This document shows positions 1 through 8,063 of a stretch of 12,435 bases of DNA, in pieces. Position 1 is the stretch's first letter, and each line of letters starts with the position of its first letter. The stretch comes from a bacterium (GTDB taxonomy: Bacteria > Sumerlaeota > Sumerlaeia > UBA8349). The notes under the pieces are model-generated. The model was not told where the DNA came from. It saw only the letters and a program-made list of their open reading frames with translations, and searched no databases. The translations under genes and the position numbers were made by a program. The DNA lies in assembly GCA_013203855.1 (NCBI GenBank), contig JABMPG010000270.1, positions 1 through 12,435 on the forward strand. Reading direction: 5' to 3'.

Positions 1-1
1 A

Positions 2-370
2 CAATATATCGATCAGGCGCGCGCTCGGGAGGTCATCCCTGTTCTCGTGACGCCCATGCACCGGCGCGCCTTCGGTCCCGACGGTAGAATTGGGCAAAGG
101 CTCACGCCTTACGCGGTGGCCATGCGCGAGGTTGCAGCCGAAAAGAAGACTCCGTGCGTGGATCTTTACGAAGCCAGCGGCTTGGTGATGCAGAAACTTG
201 GGCCTGACGGATGCCTCCCGCTCTTCTGTAACCCTAAGGATTTCGCCCACTTTTCAGGCAAGGGCGCTACCCTCATGGCCGATCTCGTCGCCCGCGAAAT
301 GAAACGCCTCGACATCGGGCTCTCCGCGCACGTTATCCTTCCCGCCATCCCGGATGAAAACAAACCGTAG
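2..370 (+). CDS. SGNH/GDSL-type esterase, C-terminal fragment (CE12 rhamnogalacturonan acetylesterase-like)
   Basis: The frame is open from the first bases of the window to a TAG at 368-370, giving the last 122 residues of a protein whose start lies to the left. Seen in sequence: the strand and loop 'VLVTPMHRR' near the beginning, a downstream 'VDLYEASG' strand, and 'DFAHFSGKGA' with Asp80 and His83 of the fragment (codons 239-241 and 248-250). The D-x-x-H spacing is the catalytic Asp/His block V of SGNH hydrolases, and VTPM.RR followed by that block is typical of the RhgT/YesT-like CE12 acetylesterases, which remove acetyl groups from rhamnogalacturonan. The nucleophile Ser block is outside the window, so activity cannot be confirmed. 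A GTG at 47 could be mistaken for a start, but the family similarity continues upstream of it. The gene converges on the next one with 34 bp between stops. Family assignment is good; substrate is inferred. Confidence 0.82.
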   Translation, partial: QYIDQARAREVIPVLVTPMHRRAFGPDGRIGQRLTPYAVAMREVAAEKKTPCVDLYEASGLVMQKLGPDGCLPLFCNPKDFAHFSGKGATLMADLVAREMKRLDIGLSAHVILPAIPDENKP

Positions 371-404
371 CCCATTCAGATTAACCTTTGTGGGACAAGC
401 TCTT

Positions 405-3400
405 CTACTCCGCAGGCAGATTCACCTGAATCGACTTCGGCCCGATATTTCCGTTCTGTTTCAGACGAAGGACCATCTCGGCCGGCCGGTCGGAATCGAC
501 CGGGTAGAGAATGAATTCGTAGGGAAACTCTTCGCGCTCCAACTTTGAAAACTCGCCACTTGGACTGCTCAGGGCGCATTGACCGCCTTCGTCAGGCCCT
601 TGGCTCAGCGCGAGATAAACAGCATCCTTCCCAAAGGGAGTGCGTATCCGAAAACAGTGGAGCGCGCCCCAGGTCTCATCGACTTGCTGGGTCTGGTGAC
701 CGTTTTTCAGGGGCCGCACTCCTGTGAATTTCTGTTGCTCATCGGTCGCAAAAGAGAGCGCCACCAGCCCCAGGGGCGGGAGGTCACACTGCAACTCATC
801 GAGATCGGGCATGGCAATATCCTCATAGTGCCGGCCTGAACCTTCATAGCGGTGGACCTTTGCTCCCTTCTTCAGGCCGATCTTCCTCGCATTCAGGTGG
901 AGGGGAATATTCTCCGATTCCCGGGACTGACTCATGAGGATCAGCCAGAAACGGTTTTTCGACCGCGCGGCAAGCCAGTCCACATTCACGCCCGGAACTT
1001 CGACCAGGTCATTCTCGAGCCACGGCACTCCTCCCTCTTCATCATAGAGTTTCCCGGCCATCGGGCCGAAAATCCGATTTGTGAACCACACATAGTTCTG
1101 CTGGCGCACGTAAGGGAAGTGTATCTTGCCTCCGGACCGCGCCTCGGCCTGGGCCATCAGGTAGTCGACCGTAAAGGCGAAGTGCACGGGGATGTGGTGG
1201 TAGTAAAAATCGGTCAGGTCGGGGCCCTGCAGGGGATAGCGCGGATCCTGCATGATATCGGTGTATTCGTGCAGATAGTAGCCGGGATAGTTGGCAAAGC
1301 GGCCAATGATTGCGTTTCGGGCGTAGGTACGAAAGATATTGCGTCCCGTGTGCTGCCAGAGCCGGAGCAGGTGGGGCGCCCAGTTTGTCATCATAATATG
1401 CCAGACTGCGGACTCGTCGGTGCTGCGGAAATAGGTGTTCGGATTCTCAATGCCCATCCCTATCTGGGCGACCTGCCAGGCTGGCACCCGCTTTTCGGGC
1501 GTGTCTCCGGGCCTGCGAGGATAGCCCATCCGGAATTTTTCATAGCCCCGGTACCACATGCGCGCCATCGGCTCGTCTTGTCCCGCGCCCGCTTTTCCGG
1601 CGGGATGGATCGTTACCTCGCCGTCCGGTATCATGGGATGTGACCAGATGGCCGAAAGCGTATGGAACGCCGCTTCTTCGGCGGCGTCGATGAACCGCCT
1701 CTCGCCGGTTAGATCATAGAGATCGAGCAGATCCCACCAGTAGGGATAGTAGGCCACATTTGCGAATCGATCATAGGGAACAGGCTGTTCCTGTCGGCCA
1801 TAGACCTGGGTCTGGATGAAATCGTCGGCTTCGTTCACCACCCGCTCGAGGATTTCGTCGGTCGGATTGAGTCGATAGGCCGCAAGCAGGTCCGACCACC
1901 GGGGCGGCACGCCATAGTCCGGGTTGTGGTATACCTTTCCCTCCGGCATGGCAAATTCGTGCATCCAAGGGTTCAGTCCGCCCAGCAGATCCTCCAGACC
2001 TTGCCAGTAAGCGGTTCCAAAGAAGCGGCTGGCCACCGTCAGTTCACGAGAAGCACCCAGATCGTGAGCATCCAGACGGCCAAAGTGAGCGTCCGTCCGG
2101 GTTAGCGTATAGGCAATGCAGGGAAGTCCCACCTCGGCAAAAAGTGTTTCATCCCGGCTCAGGATCGCGGCGGACACCGGGGCGAGGGGAGCGGCCTGGG
2201 TGACAATGCCTTCATACTCGATGTTCCAGTACCCCTTCAGGGCCGGGTCGAAGCCGCTCGTCACCGTATCTCGGAGAAGGGCCACGATGTTCAGGGCCGC
2301 ATCGGTGAGGCTGGATCCGATGGGACGGCGGTAGTCGGTCACGCCCATCACCACGTCGGAATAGTATTCCAGCGATTGCTTCCAGTCCCCGGGAATTGTA
2401 ACCACACGAAAGCCCACTTCGTGCGTCTCGCCTTTGGCCCACTCCGACCCATCGAGTCCCAGAACGGGAGAAAACGCGGAGGGCTGGGGCTCTCCGTCGA
2501 AATTCAACAGGGAAAAGCCATAGAGCGCGTTGCGAAAGCTGGCCCAGCGGAAAGGCAGAAGATCCGGGTCCGCCGAAACAGTGAAACAGACGGGTGTGCC
2601 AACACCTTCTGGCTGAACCTGAAGACTCGCCATTGGATGGGCCAGCATCGAACTCGTCGCCATTAACGGTTTCTGGGGAAGTCGCTGGTACTGGTAGAGA
2701 GGAGGAAGTTGGGCGAACTCAATCTTTTCCCGCGGCCATTCCTGAAAAGGAGAAAACCCGACGGAGAAGAAACCGTTTTCCGGCGCCGTGACAGTCAGGG
2801 ACAAAAGGGCATCCCAACGCCCGGCTAGCAGCCGCCAGCGTCCTGGAATCTCCCGTCCCGAAGGATCGGAAAAAGTGATCGACACGTTTTCCCCGTCAAC
2901 CTGCCGACAGGAACGCGCCATAAGGGGGACCATCTTCCCCGCCAGAAAGGGATTTCCCCGGCCCGCCTGGACCGCGTAGGTTTTTCCTCCCACCTTGATC
3001 GGGACCCGGTTCCCCGAATAGGTCCATTTTGGAAAGAAGGTGAAGCGAAGATCCATATCCGACGCGTGAAGCAGAAAAAGCCGCTCCGACCCAAGTGACA
3101 GCCGAACCGTTTCCCATCTGCCATCTCTCTGGATCTCCGTGGTGCGGGTGATTCGCGGGTTGCCTTTCGCATCTCGGTGCTCCTGGAAAAGGATCCGAAG
3201 CCGGTCATTCTCCAGCCGAGCCACCGTTTTTGCATCCGACAGAACAGGCGGCACCTCTTCAAAGGGATCGGGAACACGGACATCTACCTCCACGGGAACG
3301 GTTCGGTAAGCGGCGAGGTCCTGTTCGCTGTGCTCGTTGGGGTCCAGATCGGACATCGTGCAAAGTATCGCGTCGCACCGGGCGAAAAAAGCTCCGCTGT

Positions 3401-3827
3401 CGTGCAACGTGAGCATATGCTCGCCCGACTCCAGATCCCGCTTCATTACCCGCTCCCAGACCCATTCCTTACTCTTGTGTCCGCCAGATTCCTTCTCGGC
3501 GGGTTCCCCATTGAGGTAAAGCCGAAATCGGCGGGCTCCCGGATCGATGGTGTCGTGGTCTTTCGAGCGGGTCCAGACGGAATAGACTCCGGCCTCCGGC
3601 AGACGGATGACGGTCTGTGCGTCCGGAACTGACTCCTCCGCGTCCCGCAATCCGAGAAAGCCTCCGGCAAATCCACCCTCGCTCTCGATCCGCCAGCCAC
3701 CCGGAAACTGAAAACTCTCTGCCTCGAAAAGTAGTGTCTGGATGTCCGGCCCTTTGGATGCTTGAGGCTGAACATTGGAGGAGAGAAAAACCAGCGAGAC
3801 ACACAACAGACAAATGGCAGGACGCAT
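405..3827 (-). CDS. Large secreted protein of unassigned family, paralogue A (putative carbohydrate-active enzyme)
   Basis: A 1140-residue protein. I place the start at the ATG at 3827 rather than at upstream codons because GGGAAGG lies 7 nt before it and it begins a clean signal peptide (about residues 1-23, hydrophobic core LLCVSLVFL, cleavage near QPQA). Order of regions: residues 32-165 form a beta-rich module ('FEAESFQFPGGW', 'LPEAGVYSVWTRSKDHD', 'FFARCDAIL') resembling the carbohydrate-binding-like N-terminus of some planctomycete FAD-dependent oxidoreductases. About 200-500 is beta-rich. About 505-920 looks like a helical toroid, with 'YYPYWWDLLDLYDLTGE', 'WAPHLLRLWQHTGR', 'RFANYPGYY' (from 843) and 'TDFYYHHIPVHF' (872-883). 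About 930-1140 is a final beta-sandwich. It closely resembles the protein of the preceding gene, from which it is separated by 93 bp, and is probably co-transcribed with it. I do not recognise a named enzyme family; a lyase or hydrolase acting on a polysaccharide is inference from architecture and the neighbouring esterase and symporter. Confidence 0.88.
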   Translation of the reverse strand: MRPAICLLCVSLVFLSSNVQPQASKGPDIQTLLFEAESFQFPGGWRIESEGGFAGGFLGLRDAEESVPDAQTVIRLPEAGVYSVWTRSKDHDTIDPGARRFRLYLNGEPAEKESGGHKSKEWVWERVMKRDLESGEHMLTLHDSGAFFARCDAILCTMSDLDPNEHSEQDLAAYRTVPVEVDVRVPDPFEEVPPVLSDAKTVARLENDRLRILFQEHRDAKGNPRITRTTEIQRDGRWETVRLSLGSERLFLLHASDMDLRFTFFPKWTYSGNRVPIKVGGKTYAVQAGRGNPFLAGKMVPLMARSCRQVDGENVSITFSDPSGREIPGRWRLLAGRWDALLSLTVTAPENGFFSVGFSPFQEWPREKIEFAQLPPLYQYQRLPQKPLMATSSMLAHPMASLQVQPEGVGTPVCFTVSADPDLLPFRWASFRNALYGFSLLNFDGEPQPSAFSPVLGLDGSEWAKGETHEVGFRVVTIPGDWKQSLEYYSDVVMGVTDYRRPIGSSLTDAALNIVALLRDTVTSGFDPALKGYWNIEYEGIVTQAAPLAPVSAAILSRDETLFAEVGLPCIAYTLTRTDAHFGRLDAHDLGASRELTVASRFFGTAYWQGLEDLLGGLNPWMHEFAMPEGKVYHNPDYGVPPRWSDLLAAYRLNPTDEILERVVNEADDFIQTQVYGRQEQPVPYDRFANVAYYPYWWDLLDLYDLTGERRFIDAAEEAAFHTLSAIWSHPMIPDGEVTIHPAGKAGAGQDEPMARMWYRGYEKFRMGYPRRPGDTPEKRVPAWQVAQIGMGIENPNTYFRSTDESAVWHIMMTNWAPHLLRLWQHTGRNIFRTYARNAIIGRFANYPGYYLHEYTDIMQDPRYPLQGPDLTDFYYHHIPVHFAFTVDYLMAQAEARSGGKIHFPYVRQQNYVWFTNRIFGPMAGKLYDEEGGVPWLENDLVEVPGVNVDWLAARSKNRFWLILMSQSRESENIPLHLNARKIGLKKGAKVHRYEGSGRHYEDIAMPDLDELQCDLPPLGLVALSFATDEQQKFTGVRPLKNGHQTQQVDETWGALHCFRIRTPFGKDAVYLALSQGPDEGGQCALSSPSGEFSKLEREEFPYEFILYPVDSDRPAEMVLRLKQNGNIGPKSIQVNLPAE

Positions 3828-3920
3828 CAGATGACCTTCCCTAAAGAAGATGCTCCGGGACCCTGAGCGCAAAGTCCTCGGGCCAAAAGGATACTCATGA
3901 AGGCATTGATACAGAAATCG
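3828..3920 (-). other. Short spacer between the two paralogues, probably within one transcript
   Basis: Only 93 bp separate the stop of the upstream paralogue from the start of the downstream one. I see no hairpin followed by a T run on the minus strand and no convincing promoter hexamers, so read-through transcription from the upstream gene is the simplest reading. Confidence 0.5.
3835..3841 (-). promoter_or_regulatory. Ribosome binding site choosing the start of paralogue A
   Basis: On the minus strand GGGAAGG ends 7 nt before the ATG at 3827. The open frame extends 15 codons further upstream, but that extension would put charged residues in front of the signal peptide, so this site supports the inner start. 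Confidence 0.65.
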
Positions 3921-4530
3921 CTAATCGTAGACGAGTACCCGGTCCGCCGTAACCCGGTTGCCTTGGCGGCTATAGGGGAACCAGACGCGCGCGTTCAGTG
4001 GGATATTCCGCGGTTCGATCGGCTGACGGGCCAGAATCTTTGTCTTTGCCGTGGCATTGACGACCACGTTCTTCTGCCCTTTGACCTCTACCATCAGACG
4101 ATTCGGAGCCCTGCGTAACGAGCCGATGACGTAATTGCTGTCTTCATTGATCGTGTCGCCGATCGACTTCGACCGCACCAGAACCTCGATCTCGCGCGCC
4201 TCGATACTCGAACGGCCCGGTGAGATTGTCCCGCTTACTTTCACCTGTTGACCCGCGATAATGTCAGCCAGTTGGATCGTGCGCTGGATCTGGAAGCTCG
4301 TCGAGGAGCCATAGTGAACGGGCACCATCTTCCCCCCGGTCTTCACCAACAGAACCCGCGCGGGAGCGTCAATTGCACTGAGAACACCTGACTTGTCACC
4401 CTTGGGTTTCCAGTCGGCCACCGAGACTTCGACGACCGGGATTTTCCTGGCTTTCTGATCGCTCACCACTTTTCCCGCATCGAAATCGGCCGGCGCGATC
4501 GAAACCCGCTTCTCGTCTTTGCTCCCGGGA
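3921..4530 (-). other. C-terminal extension with two DUF5666-like beta-barrel repeats
   Basis: This segment encodes the last roughly 200 residues of paralogue B. Two sub-repeats are visible, at about residues 1174-1245 ('SGVLSAIDAPARVLLV', then 'ADIIAGQQVKVSGTI', then 'EAREIEVL') and 1262-1331 ('IGSLRRAPNRLMVEV', then 'NIPLNARVWF', then 'VTADRVLV'). The pattern of a short strand, a residue-rich 'value' strand, a 'G..V.V.G' or 'NARVW' strand and a closing 'A..I.V' strand resembles DUF5666 OB-fold-like domains of exported proteins. Assignment is by pattern only; function is unknown and could be surface attachment or ligand binding. Confidence 0.4.
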
Positions 4531-7500
4531 CCCGAGATTTCGAAATCGAGAAACAACGGAGCCTCGGGCGGAATCGGATAGTAGGAGAATTCGTAAGGGA
4601 ATTCCTTGCACTCCAGAGGCTTGGGAAGTCCCTGGACAGTGAGCGTGGCCTGGGCTTTCACATCCTGCTCCGCCAAGAGAACCACATACAGCGCATCGCC
4701 GCCGAAGGGTCCGCGGATCCGGAACGCATGAAGTTCCCCCCACGGAGTCATTTCATGTCGGACGTGCCCATGCTCGATTGGCGCCTGTTCGGCATAGAAG
4801 GGCGCCAGAGTGGCGGGAAAACTCAGCGTTACCAGTCCCATCGCCGGGATGGCGACTGATTTCAGGTCGGCGATCCGGACCTCGGCAGGGATATCGCTCC
4901 CATTCTCGAAGCGCCAGCCCAGAGGATCCGCTTCCATCCCGATCCACTCTGGATTCAGCGTCACCGGGACTTCCACTACGTCTCGCGATTGGCTCATGAG
5001 CATGATCCAGAAACGATCCGTGCTGCGGGCCGCCAGCCAGTCCACCTCTGGCGATCCGACCTTGGCTATACTCCGGTGCAACCATGGCACCGCGCCCGTT
5101 TCCCCGAAGATTTCGCCCGATTGCGTCCCATAGACCCGGAAATTGAACCAGGCGTAGTTTTTCTGCTTTACCCACGGGAATTTGATCCGGTTCCCGGACC
5201 GCAGACTCAGCTGCGAAAACAGGTAATCGGTCGCGAATCCGAAATGAACGGGAATATGATGGTAGTAAAAGTCAGTAATATCGGGGCCTTCATAGGGATA
5301 ACGCGGATCCTGCACCTTGTCGGTGTACAGAGCGATATAGTAACCGGGATAATTCGCGAAGCGCCCGATCGTGGTGTTTCGGGCGTAGGTGCGCAGGATC
5401 TCCCGGCCCGTTGCCTGGTAGGCACGCAGGAGATGGGGCGCCCATGTGGCCTGCATGATATTGCGCATTCTCGCGCCCGTGGAAAAATAGGTCGAGGGCT
5501 GCTCCAGACCGAGCCCTGTCTGCGACACTTGCCAGGCCGGAACCATTTTTTCCGGGGTATCTCCCGGACGGCGGGGAACTCCAAGACGATGCTCTTTCCC
5601 CTCCCGGAACCACATTTTCACCGTCGGATCCACCGATCCCCCCTCGTGGATGCGCACCTCGCCCTCGGGAATGGGAGGGTGAGACCGAAGTCCCGCGAGA
5701 GTATGGAAGGCACCCTCCTCCGCGGCCCGCATGTACAGTTCGTTTCCCGTGACGTCATACAGGTCCAGCAGATCCCACCATTCCGGATAGAAGTGAATGT
5801 TGTAGAACATCTCATAGGCAACGGGATCTTCGTGCCGGCCGTAGAAAGCCTCGGTCAGGTACGCTCGGGCTTCCTCCTCGATTTGACGCAGAAGATCCGC
5901 TTCCGGACGGTGCCGGTACAAAGCGAGACGGTCTGGCCACACGGGGCGGGCGCTGTACGCTGAGTTGAAGACTTCCCCATTCGGGAGAATGAACTCCTCC
6001 ATCCACGGGTTCATTTTCCCCAACAGGGCATACACGCCCTGCCAGTAAGCTGTGCCGTACCACTGAGTCGGGACGTTCAACTGCTTTCCGAGTTCCGAAC
6101 CCTTCTTTGTCTCGCTTCCAATCGTGATATCGGCCCGACGGCGGCTCAGGGTAAACTCGATCGTGGGGACCGAGCGCCGCGCAAAAAACTCCTCATCCCG
6201 CGAGAGTACCCCGGCGGAGAGAACCGCGAGGGGAGCGGCCTGCTTCCCCATGTGTCCCGTTTCGATGTCATAGAAACCTCTAAGTCGCTCCGACCATCCC
6301 CCTGCCTCGTCGTTCGCCATGAGATCGATCATGTTCAGAATCGCATCGGTGAGTGAAGCGTTGACGGGCTTGCGGTAATCCGTGACCTTCATCACCTGGC
6401 GGGATACGTACTCCATCCCGTCTTTCCAGTCGCCGGGATGAGCGACGAGATTCCAGGAAACATTTTTCCGCTCTCCCTTGCGCCATTTCGAGCCATCCAA
6501 TCCCAGCACCGGCGTAAAGATGCACGGCTGGGCTAGACTCTTGTGATTCACCAGCGAAAACCCGTAGACCGCATTCGATGCCGTCGCCCACTCGAAAGGC
6601 AGTTTCTCCGGATCGGCCACGACTGCGAAAGAAACGGTCTTGCCGTCAAATCCCTCAGGCCGGGTCTGAATCAGGGCGAGAGGATGGGGCGTGACAGAGC
6701 TCGTCACCATCAGGGGCCGGTCCGGCAGGCGCTGGAGTTGGAAAAGCGGCGGTAACTGGACGAAATCAACCTGGTCTTTTTTCCAGTCCTGAAAGGCGCA
6801 CATGCCTACCGAGTAGAAGCCGTCCTTCTCAGCGGTCACGGCTAGAGAAAAGTTCAGGTGATGGGCCGATGTGGCTAGCGTCCACCGTCCCAGCGCTTTC
6901 TTTCCCTCGGCCGTCTCATACTCCACTTCGACAGTCTGGTCGTCCACCTGTCGGGCGGAACGTGGCAGAAAGACGCTCCGCGCTCCGGCGTAAAACGGGT
7001 TTTTCGCGTCCACATTCACACGATAGGGCTTCCCGCCCACCCAGACCTCGACCTGGGAATTTCGGGAGGGGGGCCAGGACGGATATCGCTGGGTCGGAGG
7101 TTCCGTCTGTTCCGCATAGACCTGAAACAGAATCTCCTCTTCCGTAATCGGCATGGCGTACCAGCGCCCGTCCATGAACATCTCCAGGCGACGGGCCAGG
7201 CGAGACTTCCCGGCTTGATCCTCTCCGGCTGAAAAGACAACTCGCAGGAAATCATTCTCCAGCCGCGCCGTTTCAGCCTTCGCCGATTTCGGATCGAATG
7301 ACGGCAGCGTGAAAGTCCCTTCCCCCATCTTCTCGACTTTCTTGGGCTCTCGTCGATATTTCTCAAACGCTCCCGTACCCAGACGGTTCGGATCGAGGTC
7401 GTTGTCAGTAGTTAATAGGATCGCATCGGCGCGTGCGAAAAAGGCGGCCGTATCCTGCAGCCCGAGCATATGCTCCCCTTCGCCGAGAGGCCGGGTCCCG

Positions 7501-7916
7501 ACCAGTTCCCACGCCCAAGCGTCTTTGCCGTGATCCCCGGCCTGCTCATCGGCGGGAAGACCGTCGATCGTAATGGTGAACTTGCGCATCCCGGTCTGAG
7601 TCGCATAGTCCCGCGCGCGCACCCAGAGACGATAGATTCCCGCCTCGGGCAGTTCGATCGCGGTCATCGCGTCCATCACCGGCTGCCGATCGGCGTTCGG
7701 GTCGATTTCTGTCATGCCCGAATGCACGCTCAGATAGTTCCCCAAGAGGGCGCTGCCTTCTCCTCGCAGCCACCATCCCCCGTGAAACTGAAATTCTTCG
7801 GTTTCGTAAAGAACGGTGGTTTGCGCTTTGGCAAGAGAGGGGCTCAGAACGGCAAGGATCAGAAACAGAACAGATGCGGCCCAAGAGTTCCGGATCGGAG
7901 AGAAACAGACCGACAT
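3921..7916 (-). CDS. Large secreted protein of unassigned family, paralogue B, with C-terminal DUF5666-like extension
   Basis: A 1331-residue paralogue of the downstream protein. The start at ATG 7916 is chosen over an in-frame upstream codon because AGGGAGGT lies directly before it and a good signal peptide follows (hydrophobic SVLFLILAVL, cleavage after AKA at about residue 31). Shared regions run in the same order: N-terminal carbohydrate-binding-like module (about 36-175, 'LPEAGIYRLWVRARD', 'FFARADAILLTTD'), a beta-rich middle (about 220-510), a probable helical toroid (about 515-930) with 'RFANYPGYY' (from 852) and 'TDFYYHHIPVHF' (881-892), then a beta-sandwich containing 'LHAFRIRGPFGGDALYVV'. 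It differs in the last 200 or so residues, which form two short beta-barrel-like repeats absent from the other copy. It heads a two-gene transcript with its own promoter just after the symporter terminator. Exported location is well supported; catalytic activity on a glycan is inference, and a binding or scaffold role for one copy is possible. Confidence 0.88.
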   Translation of the reverse strand: MSVCFSPIRNSWAASVLFLILAVLSPSLAKAQTTVLYETEEFQFHGGWWLRGEGSALLGNYLSVHSGMTEIDPNADRQPVMDAMTAIELPEAGIYRLWVRARDYATQTGMRKFTITIDGLPADEQAGDHGKDAWAWELVGTRPLGEGEHMLGLQDTAAFFARADAILLTTDNDLDPNRLGTGAFEKYRREPKKVEKMGEGTFTLPSFDPKSAKAETARLENDFLRVVFSAGEDQAGKSRLARRLEMFMDGRWYAMPITEEEILFQVYAEQTEPPTQRYPSWPPSRNSQVEVWVGGKPYRVNVDAKNPFYAGARSVFLPRSARQVDDQTVEVEYETAEGKKALGRWTLATSAHHLNFSLAVTAEKDGFYSVGMCAFQDWKKDQVDFVQLPPLFQLQRLPDRPLMVTSSVTPHPLALIQTRPEGFDGKTVSFAVVADPEKLPFEWATASNAVYGFSLVNHKSLAQPCIFTPVLGLDGSKWRKGERKNVSWNLVAHPGDWKDGMEYVSRQVMKVTDYRKPVNASLTDAILNMIDLMANDEAGGWSERLRGFYDIETGHMGKQAAPLAVLSAGVLSRDEEFFARRSVPTIEFTLSRRRADITIGSETKKGSELGKQLNVPTQWYGTAYWQGVYALLGKMNPWMEEFILPNGEVFNSAYSARPVWPDRLALYRHRPEADLLRQIEEEARAYLTEAFYGRHEDPVAYEMFYNIHFYPEWWDLLDLYDVTGNELYMRAAEEGAFHTLAGLRSHPPIPEGEVRIHEGGSVDPTVKMWFREGKEHRLGVPRRPGDTPEKMVPAWQVSQTGLGLEQPSTYFSTGARMRNIMQATWAPHLLRAYQATGREILRTYARNTTIGRFANYPGYYIALYTDKVQDPRYPYEGPDITDFYYHHIPVHFGFATDYLFSQLSLRSGNRIKFPWVKQKNYAWFNFRVYGTQSGEIFGETGAVPWLHRSIAKVGSPEVDWLAARSTDRFWIMLMSQSRDVVEVPVTLNPEWIGMEADPLGWRFENGSDIPAEVRIADLKSVAIPAMGLVTLSFPATLAPFYAEQAPIEHGHVRHEMTPWGELHAFRIRGPFGGDALYVVLLAEQDVKAQATLTVQGLPKPLECKEFPYEFSYYPIPPEAPLFLDFEISGPGSKDEKRVSIAPADFDAGKVVSDQKARKIPVVEVSVADWKPKGDKSGVLSAIDAPARVLLVKTGGKMVPVHYGSSTSFQIQRTIQLADIIAGQQVKVSGTISPGRSSIEAREIEVLVRSKSIGDTINEDSNYVIGSLRRAPNRLMVEVKGQKNVVVNATAKTKILARQPIEPRNIPLNARVWFPYSRQGNRVTADRVLVYD

Positions 7917-7920
7917 GACA

Positions 7921-7928
7921 ACCTCCCT
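7921..7928 (-). promoter_or_regulatory. Strong ribosome binding site of paralogue B
   Basis: AGGGAGGT on the minus strand, with the GGAGG core 5 nt before the ATG at 7916. It excludes the longer upstream reading, which would add 29 residues before the signal peptide. Confidence 0.75.
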
Positions 7929-7958
7929 GGAAGATCTATACATCTCAAACGTGGGACT

Positions 7959-7987
7959 ATTCTGAGTGACCGCCCTCGCGTTGTCAA
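7959..7987 (-). promoter_or_regulatory. Sigma-70-type promoter of the paralogue pair
   Basis: On the minus strand a perfect TTGACA (7982-7987) is followed after exactly 17 bp by CAGAAT (7959-7964), which matches the consensus -10 box at four of six positions. Transcription would start near 7951, giving a leader of about 35 nt to the ATG at 7916. It sits directly after the terminator of the symporter gene, as expected for a new transcription unit. Confidence 0.55.
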
Positions 7988-8001
7988 ATCCTTCCCGGAG
8001 C

Positions 8002-8040
8002 AAAAGAAAAGCCGCCGCGGGAAGAATCTCCGGCGGCGGC
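8002..8040 (-). terminator. Intrinsic terminator of the symporter gene
   Basis: On the minus strand GCCGCCGC (8033-8040) pairs perfectly with GCGGCGGC (8011-8018), with a 14-nt loop that can pair a little further (GGA with TCC), and the stem is followed by TTTTCTTTTG (8001-8010). It begins 24 bp after the symporter stop codon. This separates the symporter transcript from the downstream paralogue pair, although some read-through remains possible. Confidence 0.8.
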
Positions 8041-8063
8041 GGGAAATCGGGGTTATGCTGCCC

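Noticed and set aside
371..404. Possible bidirectional terminator between the converging esterase and paralogue A
   Set aside because: Only a weak CCCA/TGGG pairing is present, without a T run on either strand, so I do not call a terminator.
852..1643. Plus-strand open frame of 263 codons opposite paralogue A, similar to one opposite paralogue B at 4989-5963
   Set aside because: The similarity between the two antisense frames follows from the strong conservation of the sense proteins at this place. Neither has a ribosome site or recognisable domain.
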